Shown one piece after another: positions 52,247 to 58,182 of a stretch of DNA of 58,182 bases; the first letter of the stretch is position 1; each line of letters starts with the position of its first letter. The position numbers were made by a program, and so were the translations under genes. Origin of the DNA: Thaumarchaeota archaeon CSP1-1 (GTDB taxonomy: Archaea; Thermoproteota; Nitrososphaeria; Nitrososphaerales; Nitrosopumilaceae); contig LDXL01000005.1 of assembly GCA_001443365.1 (NCBI GenBank), positions 60,072 through 118,253 of the forward strand, read 5' to 3'. The notes under the pieces are model-generated. The model searched no databases. It was given only the letters and a program-made list of their open reading frames with translations, and was not told where the DNA came from.

Positions 52247-52915
52247 ATGTCAACTCCGATGCTCTTACCACAGGAAGTCGAGATTTTAAGAAAAATTCCA
52301 TATACCTTATCACACAGGTTAGAGAGTCGTCTCGAAGAAGTTGTTTCTTTTTCTGGAACCCATCAAAATTACTGTGTAGGAATAGTCGATATGGTAGGTT
52401 CCACCAAGGCAGCAGCCCAACTTTCCAAAGAAAAGGTGACCCAATACTATAGCATCTTTTTGAACGGAATGGCTATGATTGCTAAAGACCACGGCGGTTT
52501 AGTTGTAAAAAGTATCGGGGATAGTTTATTGTATTATTTCCCAAAGACTTCAGATTATGATGCTAAACATTTTGTTTGCCCCCTTAAATGTGGAATATCC
52601 ATGATAGAGTGTTCAGAAATTATCAATTTAAAAATGCAAAAACATGGATTGCCACCAGTAAGCTATAGAATTAGTATGGACTTTGGAGCAGTAATGTTGG
52701 CAAATTCGGTATCATCACCATGTGATGACATCTTTGGCTCAACTGTAAACGTATGTAGTAAAATCAATCGTTTAGCAGAACCAAATGGAATGGTAATTGG
52801 AAATGATATGTACCAAATTGTAAAAGACTTTGATGAATATAGATTCAAGTCGACTTCAGACTATTCACTTGGATTACTACAACAATATCCAGTGTACGCT
52901 GTTTTAAAAAAATAG
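52247..52915 (+). CDS. Class III nucleotidyl cyclase-like protein
   Basis: A 222-residue protein with a class III cyclase catalytic domain (about residues 40-215). The two metal Asp are Asp48 (GIVDMVGST) and Asp92 (SIGDSLLYYF). The adenine-specifying pair is plausible (Lys88 and Asp161 in DIFGSTVN). Asn168 is present, but the transition-state Arg is replaced by Lys172 (VNVCSKI). Activity is therefore uncertain; it may make cAMP or only bind nucleotide. No membrane segment is present. A TATA-like GTATATCAT lies 26 nt before ATG 52247. Confidence 0.82.
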   Translation: MSTPMLLPQEVEILRKIPYTLSHRLESRLEEVVSFSGTHQNYCVGIVDMVGSTKAAAQLSKEKVTQYYSIFLNGMAMIAKDHGGLVVKSIGDSLLYYFPKTSDYDAKHFVCPLKCGISMIECSEIINLKMQKHGLPPVSYRISMDFGAVMLANSVSSPCDDIFGSTVNVCSKINRLAEPNGMVIGNDMYQIVKDFDEYRFKSTSDYSLGLLQQYPVYAVLKK

Positions 52916-52933
52916 CAGAGGAGTGAAAATGAA

Positions 52934-53155
52934 ATGAGAGATGATCAACAAGCGAATAACGAAATGAATAACACTGAAATTTTGGACGAATCAAGCTCTG
53001 GCGATTATATAAAAAATTATGATGATATTTTAGATAATTTTGAGCTAACAATTTGTATAGTTTGTGGTAGGGAAGTCAAATCCTATTGGGAACCATTATA
53101 CAAAGGAGTAAGGGCTACCTGTAACAATTGTGGAATTAATTGGGCAGAATCCTAA
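52934..53155 (+). CDS. Small zinc-ribbon protein downstream of the cyclase
   Basis: A 73-residue acidic protein ending in CIVCGREVKSYWEPLYKGVR followed by ATCNNCGINW: two CxxC pairs 23 residues apart, a zinc ribbon. The N-terminal 40 residues are disordered and Asn/Asp/Glu-rich. It starts 18 nt after the cyclase stop, preceded by GAGGAG as a ribosome binding site, so it is in the same transcription unit. It may be a partner of the cyclase, but no evidence beyond linkage exists. Confidence 0.65.
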   Translation: MRDDQQANNEMNNTEILDESSSGDYIKNYDDILDNFELTICIVCGREVKSYWEPLYKGVRATCNNCGINWAES

Positions 53156-53272
53156 TTTTTCCAAAATCATTTTCTTATTAATGGATTCTTATCTAAACCC
53201 TTTTTAGAGGTAAAATCTGCATCTATTTCTTCAGATAATAATATTTACGTCATCATATGAATATCTAATACA

Positions 53273-54073
53273 GTGGAAGAAATCTTTGAAAAAGCATCTG
53301 CAAATTTCTTAGAGTTATCAAGCCATCAAAGATTACAAATATTATTTAATTTATTAGAAAAAAAATCCAAAGTCTCTGACATGGCAAAAAAATTAGAGGC
53401 CACTACTCAGGAAGTACATCGTAATTTTATGCGACTAGAAGACGGGGGATTTATTTCAAAAACTAGTGATGGAAGTTATGGTCTTACTACATATGGCAAA
53501 ACAATGTGTACTCAAGTTCCTACCATTGTATTTTTATCAAAGAATAGAAAATACTTTGAAACACATGAATTTGGCAGTGTGCCTTCAAAATTTGTTTTAC
53601 GAATAGGTCAGCTTTCAAATGGGGAATATGTTAAAGGAGTCACTAAAGTTCTTGAAAAATGGAAGGATATTTTTAATCATTCAAACAAATACATTTACGG
53701 AATTCTTGTCGAAGAACCACATGAGCTAATAGAGCCACTCATAAAGAAGGCAAAAAGTGGTGTGAAGGTACAGTCAATTTTTTCAGAAAATACTCTAGTT
53801 TCAAAAGGTAGAAAAAAAACCTTAGAAAATCTGGGATTTGATAAATTAGTAGACACAAAACAAGTAGAAAGAAAAATGAAAAAAGATGTCAAGACTGTAG
53901 TTGTATTAAATGAAAAAGAGGCATGTGTTTCATTTCCTAAACTCGATGGGGATTCTAATATAACAGAAATGTTTTTCAGCGCAGATCCAATGTTTCATGA
54001 ATGGTGTCTAGATTTCTTTAGATACAATTGGTATGGTTCAGATATCTTTCAAGAGAGAAAATTAATCGAGTAA
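53273..54073 (+). CDS. HTH transcriptional regulator (ArsR-like HTH plus FilR1-like domain)
   Basis: A 266-residue regulator. Residues about 10-85 form a winged helix-turn-helix (LSSHQRLQILFNLLEKKSKV, then EVHRNFMRLEDGGFISK). The remainder (about 90-266) is the DUF1724/FilR1-type sensory domain seen in archaeal regulators (YGILVEEPHELIEPLIKKAK, KVQSIFSENTLV, FFSADPMFHEWCLDFFRYNW). Effector and targets are unknown. It starts at GTG 53273 and is followed, 68 nt later, by the tRNA-Ser gene. Confidence 0.85.
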   Translation: MEEIFEKASANFLELSSHQRLQILFNLLEKKSKVSDMAKKLEATTQEVHRNFMRLEDGGFISKTSDGSYGLTTYGKTMCTQVPTIVFLSKNRKYFETHEFGSVPSKFVLRIGQLSNGEYVKGVTKVLEKWKDIFNHSNKYIYGILVEEPHELIEPLIKKAKSGVKVQSIFSENTLVSKGRKKTLENLGFDKLVDTKQVERKMKKDVKTVVVLNEKEACVSFPKLDGDSNITEMFFSADPMFHEWCLDFFRYNWYGSDIFQERKLIE

Positions 54074-54141
54074 ACACTTTTGCTAAAGTAAGAAAAATAA
54101 CTGATTTCTCTATATTAAGGTGAAAATTCCTTACAACTGTT

Positions 54142-54237
54142 GCCAGGTTAGCCAAGTGGTACGGCGGCCGCCTCGAAATCTTACACAGGATAGCGGCTGT
54201 GCTTTCGCACTCAGGGGTTCGAATCCCTTACCTGGCG
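54142..54237 (+). tRNA. trnS: tRNA-Ser(CGA) with a 14-nt intron
   Basis: The acceptor arm GCCAGGT/ACCTGGC (54142-54148, 54230-54236) is followed by discriminator G. The D stem is GCC/GGC. The anticodon stem GCCGC/GCGGC encloses 21 nt, so an intron of 14 nt (54178-54191) lies at the canonical 37/38 position, leaving loop CTCGAA plus A and anticodon CGA. A long variable arm (GTGC-TTTC-GCAC) and a T arm with TTCGAAT fit a type II serine tRNA. CCA is not encoded. A TATA-like TATATTAAG lies about 28 nt upstream. The intron could pair AUCU/GGAU in a short helix. Confidence 0.9.
54178..54191 (+). other. tRNA-Ser intron
   Basis: These 14 nt (ATCTTACACAGGAT) lie between positions 37 and 38 of the tRNA-Ser. 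They can form a 4-bp helix (AUCU with GGAU, one G-U pair), a shortened version of the bulge-helix-bulge that archaeal splicing endonuclease cuts. The boundary is inferred from the stem geometry. Confidence 0.65.
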
Positions 54238-54275
54238 CTGAACTTTTAGGTAAAGTAAACTAAAGGAGTAATGAT

Positions 54276-55217
54276 ATGACAGAGTTTTCTAAGATTGAAC
54301 CGTCCTACATCTCAAAAGAGGGGTGTAGAATAATCTGGAAAGGAATCGATGAAGATGATCAAGATGCCATAATTCTAAATAAAAATGAATTAGAGCATCT
54401 AACTGAATTATTATCAAAAGAGTCTACTGGAAAAGTCGAGCTTGAGGATGAATTTAGTACAATACTGGTTAATACAGATACAACTCAATTTCAATTAAAA
54501 GAACATAAAACACTTGAAGTAAAAACCTCGATTCTTAGAAAAAATATTCTAGAATATGGGAAGGTTCCCCATGAGCCAAAACCAATCAAGATTTATCCAA
54601 AAGAATTCTTTCCTTCAATTGAAATACAAGACGACAATGAGGAAAAACGAAATACACTTCTAGACGCCATTCTAACTGCCAAAAGTAAAGACACTATTTC
54701 TGAAGATCAGCTTTTCAGGGTAATGGCAACTAGAAGATCAACTAGAAATTTTGATACAACGCAACCCGTAGAACAGTGGAAGGTAGACAAAATATTGGCA
54801 GCAGCTGACACTGCGCCAACTGCTGGAAATTTTCAAGGTTTTGAGGTGGTTTTCGTAAAAAACAAAGAAATTAAAAAACGACTAGTCGAAGCAGCCAATA
54901 AACAGCCATACGTCAATGCACCAATTGTTTTGGTTTTTTGTATGGATCCTTCAAGGGTAAAGATGAATTTTCCACCAGAGACTCTCTCAAAGTTTTCTCT
55001 TCAGGATGCTACTCTGGCAGCAGCTTATTCACAACTTGCAGCATCTGCTTTGGGTTTGAGCTCAATTTGGATTGGGATGATTGATGAAGAAAAGGTAAAA
55101 CAAATTATTGAAACCGATTTGAAACCATCATCAATTTTATGTATTGGATATCCGCATCACAAACGTCCTCCAAAGTCACGTCGAAAACTCAAAGATCTTA
55201 TTCGTGTTATAGAGTGA
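54276..55217 (+). CDS. Nitroreductase-family oxidoreductase with N-terminal extension
   Basis: A 313-residue FMN-type nitroreductase. The catalytic domain starts near residue 145 with LFRVMATRRSTRNFDTTQPV (FMN-phosphate Arg/Ser) and continues with AADTAPTAGNFQGFEVVFV and ASALGLSSIWIGM. The first 140 residues are an extra, acidic domain (KIEPSYISKEGCRIIWKGID) that does not look like the family. The domain could reduce nitro, quinone or flavin substrates. AAAGGAGT before ATG 54276 is a clear ribosome binding site. Confidence 0.85.
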   Translation: MTEFSKIEPSYISKEGCRIIWKGIDEDDQDAIILNKNELEHLTELLSKESTGKVELEDEFSTILVNTDTTQFQLKEHKTLEVKTSILRKNILEYGKVPHEPKPIKIYPKEFFPSIEIQDDNEEKRNTLLDAILTAKSKDTISEDQLFRVMATRRSTRNFDTTQPVEQWKVDKILAAADTAPTAGNFQGFEVVFVKNKEIKKRLVEAANKQPYVNAPIVLVFCMDPSRVKMNFPPETLSKFSLQDATLAAAYSQLAASALGLSSIWIGMIDEEKVKQIIETDLKPSSILCIGYPHHKRPPKSRRKLKDLIRVIE

Positions 55218-55305
55218 ACTGATTAATCTCTTTTACACTTTGAAACAAAAGTATAGGGTAAATTCAAGGCAATTGTCTAAATATTGGTCAGTTTTTTATC
55301 GAACC

Positions 55306-55896
55306 ATGATAAGTCAATCAGTTTGGATTGGAATCACAATAGGTGTATTTTTTGCAGGTCTTCTAATAGGATATGCTGCTATACAAACAAGTGCCCCTAC
55401 AATGCCAATGATGAACTCACAACAGATGCAACAAATGATGAATGATCCTCAATTCATGAACCAATGGCAACAACATATGATGCAAAATCCTCAACAAATG
55501 CAACAATGGATGTCTAATCCTGAACATTTAAAACAAATGGAAACTCTGATGCAAGAAAATCATGACTTTATGACGCAAATGATGCAAGTAATAATTGATA
55601 ATCCAGATTTACGATTACAAATGATGGGGCATATGACTGAAAATCCAGAGATGATGGAACAAATGCAGAAAATAATGGAACAAGGGAATATGGGTTCTAG
55701 AATGATGAGTCCACAATCACTATGTCAACAAGGTGGTGGAAATTGGTTGCCTGAATTCAACGAATGTGAACTAATTTCATCTGAACAGTGCTCAATTATG
55801 GGTGGAACATTCAAAGAATGTGAATCTGCATGCAGACACATTCCTGATGCTGAAATTTGTACCTTACAATGTGTTCCAGTTTGTGTTATCCCATAA
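55306..55896 (+). CDS. Membrane-anchored Met/Gln-rich protein with Cys-rich C-terminus
   Basis: Starting at ATG 55306 (TATA-like CTAAATATT 25 nt upstream), this 196-residue protein begins with a signal-anchor helix (SVWIGITIGVFFAGLLIGYA). A region of about 100 residues then repeats Asn/Asp-Pro followed by Met-rich helices (NPQQMQQWM, NPEHLKQM, NPDLRLQMM, NPEMMEQM), which resembles STI1/ubiquilin repeats. Met-rich sequence can also bind Cu(I). The last 50 residues hold nine cysteines (SLCQQGGGNWLPEFNECE and beyond), typical of disulfide-rich extracellular domains. It is followed 3 nt later by another exported protein. Confidence 0.75.
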   Translation: MISQSVWIGITIGVFFAGLLIGYAAIQTSAPTMPMMNSQQMQQMMNDPQFMNQWQQHMMQNPQQMQQWMSNPEHLKQMETLMQENHDFMTQMMQVIIDNPDLRLQMMGHMTENPEMMEQMQKIMEQGNMGSRMMSPQSLCQQGGGNWLPEFNECELISSEQCSIMGGTFKECESACRHIPDAEICTLQCVPVCVIP

Positions 55897-55899
55897 AAC

Positions 55900-57507
55900 A
55901 TGTCATCAAGAATATACCTATTTTCAATAATGTTGGTGTTTGTCCTAACTTTTCAATTATCTTTTGCTCAGCATCATAGTGGACAGCAAGCGCCTCCAAT
56001 TAGTTTTGGAAGTGGGCAAGTAACAGTAAACACATCATTATTCCCAACAGATTTTATTCCAGGGAAAAGTTCTGATGTAAATTTGAAAATTCGATTTTTT
56101 GATATCTCAACTAATGTAAATATAGAAAGCGTAACGTATCGTGTTCAGATATTTTATGGAACTCAACTTGTTGCAAATCAAATGTTTTTTGACAAAGACG
56201 GAGAGCTTGACATAAAAATTCAACCCAGGGAAGAATGTGTTCAAGAAGAACTATGGAAATGTACCAAATATCAAGGAGAAACTGATCCAGTAGTACCTAA
56301 TGCCCTTACATCATCAGCATTAAGCACGCCAATAATTACAGGGCCAGTATTTTCCCAAAGTGGACAATACACGGTAAAAACTGACATCATAGGTGCAACA
56401 AATCCAAAAACCCAAACCACTGAGGATATAACTTTTGAGACTGGCATAACAATACCTCATGAACAACAATTTATGATAACATCTTCAAATACTCTATATC
56501 CAATTCTAGTGAAAAATTTTCAAGAATCAATTACCAATTTGCAATATGACGAGTCCTCGCATTCAATAATTTTTCAAATGCCATTTGAATGGAATAACGT
56601 TGAGCATGTAGATTCTGTAAAAAATTATTTTGAGATTCCAAAGAATTTTCCACCTTTTCAGAATGTGAAAAGTTTTTCTGGCACAATTAATGACGTTTCA
56701 ATTTTTCCAAAAGATTTGCATTATGATCAGTATTCAAACAAAAATACAAACATGATTCATTTTATAATTGGAATTGATGAGTTAAAACAACTAAAAAGTG
56801 ATAATTCTGGAATGAAAGTAGTTATCACTCCTGATTCTCAGTCATCAATAGTAACCAAAGATCTTTTCTTTGATAATGGTTACAAGGCAATAGTATCTTA
56901 TGATTCTAGATATTCTCTTAGCAATGAACATCTTTTTTCAATTGCATTTTTTGATTCCCAAGGAAATTTAGCTTCTAATGTGCGCTATGGATACAGTGTA
57001 AAGGATCCTCTTGGAAAGGAAATTGTAAACACAGGCGGCAATCCAAATATTTTAGGAATTAATCTACCAAACGGTGTAGATACAAGAATAATTACCAACT
57101 CACTTGAAGGCAATTATTTGATGCAAATAGTGTTGATAGGAATAGGAACAAACGACTTTGAAAGATTCATTTTCAAAGAATTTGAATTTGAAATAACAAA
57201 ATCCGAAATTCCAAAAACTATCCCTAGCCAAGAAAAAACTGAGATTCCAGAGTGGATAAAAAACAATGCTGGCTGGTGGGCTAGTGGTCAGATAGATGAT
57301 AATTCATTTGTCCAAGGGATTCAATTCATGATAAAAAATAAACTCATGAATATTCCACCAACCTCACAAGGATCAGGCTCTGGAACAAATGAAATTCCCT
57401 CTTGGATAAAAAACAATGCTGGCTGGTGGGCTAGTGGTCAGATAGATGATGGCTCTTTCATCCAAGGAATCCAATATTTAATAAAAGAAGGAATTATTCG
57501 GGTTTAA
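55900..57507 (+). CDS. Exported protein with two C-terminal WIKNNAGWW repeats
   Basis: A 535-residue protein with an N-terminal signal peptide (residues 1-24, LFSIMLVFVLTFQLSFAQ) and a large beta-rich ectodomain of no recognised family. Two C-terminal repeats of about 35 residues follow, beginning IPEWIKNNAGWWASGQIDD and IPSWIKNNAGWWASGQIDD (from about 447 and 497). This module recurs in exported thaumarchaeal proteins. The two copies contain a 48-bp identical DNA stretch. There is no C-terminal PEFG signal. It lies 3 nt after the Met-rich protein gene. Confidence 0.75.
   Translation: MSSRIYLFSIMLVFVLTFQLSFAQHHSGQQAPPISFGSGQVTVNTSLFPTDFIPGKSSDVNLKIRFFDISTNVNIESVTYRVQIFYGTQLVANQMFFDKDGELDIKIQPREECVQEELWKCTKYQGETDPVVPNALTSSALSTPIITGPVFSQSGQYTVKTDIIGATNPKTQTTEDITFETGITIPHEQQFMITSSNTLYPILVKNFQESITNLQYDESSHSIIFQMPFEWNNVEHVDSVKNYFEIPKNFPPFQNVKSFSGTINDVSIFPKDLHYDQYSNKNTNMIHFIIGIDELKQLKSDNSGMKVVITPDSQSSIVTKDLFFDNGYKAIVSYDSRYSLSNEHLFSIAFFDSQGNLASNVRYGYSVKDPLGKEIVNTGGNPNILGINLPNGVDTRIITNSLEGNYLMQIVLIGIGTNDFERFIFKEFEFEITKSEIPKTIPSQEKTEIPEWIKNNAGWWASGQIDDNSFVQGIQFMIKNKLMNIPPTSQGSGSGTNEIPSWIKNNAGWWASGQIDDGSFIQGIQYLIKEGIIRV
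57253..57300 (+). repeat. 48-bp exact direct repeat, copy 1
   Basis: Bases 57253-57300 are identical to 57403-57450, 150 bp apart, in the coding sequence of the exported repeat protein. They encode the WIKNNAGWWASGQIDD module. Identity includes synonymous positions. Confidence 0.85.
57403..57450 (+). repeat. 48-bp exact direct repeat, copy 2
   Basis: Second copy of the 48-bp repeat at 57253-57300. Flanking sequences diverge immediately on both sides, so the conserved part is limited to this core of the protein module. Confidence 0.85.
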
Positions 57508-57552
57508 TATTAGAAATAATATTTAGCTAAAATTCAGAAAATCACTTATGAA

Positions 57553-58182
57553 TTATTTTTGGTTGATCTGATTACAGTTTAAGCAAAGAATCTGTAGGCT
57601 TTTTCTAGCAAGTTCAGGTTCTGAGACATATTTTTCCCACGATGATGCAGATCCACCTCTTTGGCCATAATCAAAAGATTCCTTATCATCAACATGTCCA
57701 AAGCCTAAAGCTCTTTCATCATCAAATCCACAACTGGAACATTTCTTTCCCCCTAGAATTTTAAATAATTTTGTTCTCAGTGTAGAATAAAATTCATCAG
57801 ATTCATTAGAATTGTAATCCCTAGTCTTTTTTTGATAAACTATATTTTTTGGTTGATATTCATTTTTTCTAAAACTGTCTCTGCTATGAATTGGAGTTCT
57901 ATCTTTTTCAAACTTACTACTAAAGTCTCTTCCGTATCTAGAACCTCCACCAGAATCTCTACCGTATCTAGACCCTCTGTCATTTCTGTTAAACCCAGAA
58001 ACACTAGGTTCTTGTGGTTTGTGATTTTGAAAACATTCTCTGCAATAAACTGGTCTGCTATCCTTTGGTTTGAATGGTATCTCACATTCGTTTCCACAAT
58101 CACCGCAAATTGCATTGTGCATTTCTATGCGTCGGTTACCGTCTGAACTGCGGTTAAACCTAGAACTTCCACCGTATCTTGA
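57553..58182 (-). CDS. Zinc-ribbon/RG-rich protein with HNH-like C-terminal domain (5' end outside window)
   Basis: The frame is open from TGA/TAA-free sequence at the right edge (58182) to its stop near 57553. The ATG at 58122 is internal in appearance, because upstream codons read SRYGGSSRFNRSSDGNRRIE, which resembles the internal SRYGRDSGGGSRYGRD linker. The readable parts are a zinc module (CGDCGNECEIPFKPKDSRP, then YCRECF), an Arg/Gly/Ser/Tyr linker, and a C-terminal CSSCGFDDERALGFGHVDD with ILCLNCNQIN, which resembles an HNH-type zinc nuclease core. Further zinc modules may precede it. It may bind nucleic acid. Confidence 0.7.
   Translation of the reverse strand, partial: SRYGGSSRFNRSSDGNRRIEMHNAICGDCGNECEIPFKPKDSRPVYCRECFQNHKPQEPSVSGFNRNDRGSRYGRDSGGGSRYGRDFSSKFEKDRTPIHSRDSFRKNEYQPKNIVYQKKTRDYNSNESDEFYSTLRTKLFKILGGKKCSSCGFDDERALGFGHVDDKESFDYGQRGGSASSWEKYVSEPELARKSLQILCLNCNQINQK

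Overview
The window is a gene-dense, AT-rich archaeal chromosome segment that reads as an ammonia-oxidising thaumarchaeon of the Nitrosopumilaceae (Nitrosopumilus/Nitrosarchaeum-like). Evidence: CdvA (ESCRT-type division), an Alba-family chromatin protein, deoxyhypusine synthase, PAC2 and proteasome beta proteins, FEN-1, archaeal-type ProRS and DRG-type GTPase, coenzyme F420 ligase CofE, a thaumarchaeal archaeosortase, and many short CxxC zinc-ribbon proteins of lineage-restricted type. Many genes look leaderless: a TATA-like box sits about 25 nt before the start codon, often TTG or GTG. Genes inside operons use AGGTGA-type ribosome binding sites or 4-nt start/stop overlaps. No insertion sequence, prophage or CRISPR array was seen. 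No gene-free gap exceeds 300 bases. Start codons given here are my reading of the sequence and several differ from the longest open frame. || Layout. 1-8 kb: the end of a PCNA-binding protein, a TPR protein, archaeosortase, DNA polymerase IV, an Alba protein with an acidic tail, a LysE-type exporter, a PAC2 protein, deoxyhypusine synthase and inositol-phosphate synthase. 8-16.6 kb: SMC, a spacer with a candidate structured RNA, an orphan oligopeptide-type ABC ATPase, a convergent ergothioneine pair (egtD/egtB) and ProRS. 17-29 kb: a HAD phosphatase, CofE, a PHP protein, then sulfur and redox genes: TusA-like carrier (apparently ATT start), cysteine synthase, thioredoxin reductase, Thi4, siroheme sulfite/nitrite reductase and a rhodanese, with a histidine kinase and response regulator between them. 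29-38 kb: TPR-winged-helix protein, a cytosolic collagen-like protein, DRG GTPase operon, phosphoglycolate-phosphatase-like HAD, ArgRS, two response regulators, TrmI. 38-46 kb: coiled-coil gene in two frames, NnrD, M20 peptidase, DoxX, an inactive-type proteasome beta subunit, PUA protein, homoserine dehydrogenase, MsrB and a two-domain ThyX-like protein. 46-58 kb: CdvA, MFS transporter and AMP-forming acetyl-CoA synthetase, membrane zinc-ribbon protein, FEN-1 with a small downstream gene, class III cyclase-like protein, HTH regulator, an intron-containing tRNA-Ser(CGA), nitroreductase, two tandem exported proteins (Met-rich; repeat-bearing) and a zinc-ribbon/HNH-like protein running off the right edge. 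|| How it fits together. The commonest theme is sulfur and redox chemistry: sulfite reduction, persulfide transfer (rhodanese, TusA), cysteine synthesis, sulfur consumption by Thi4 and EgtB, and TrxB/MsrB repair. A second theme is genome maintenance (SMC, PolIV, FEN-1, CdvA, Alba, PCNA-binding tails). The most noteworthy observations are the candidate RNA after smc, the 82-triplet collagen domain without an export signal, the ATT start of tusA, the Met-rich STI1-like exported protein, the pseudo-catalytic proteasome subunit and the Cys-to-Ser archaeosortase.
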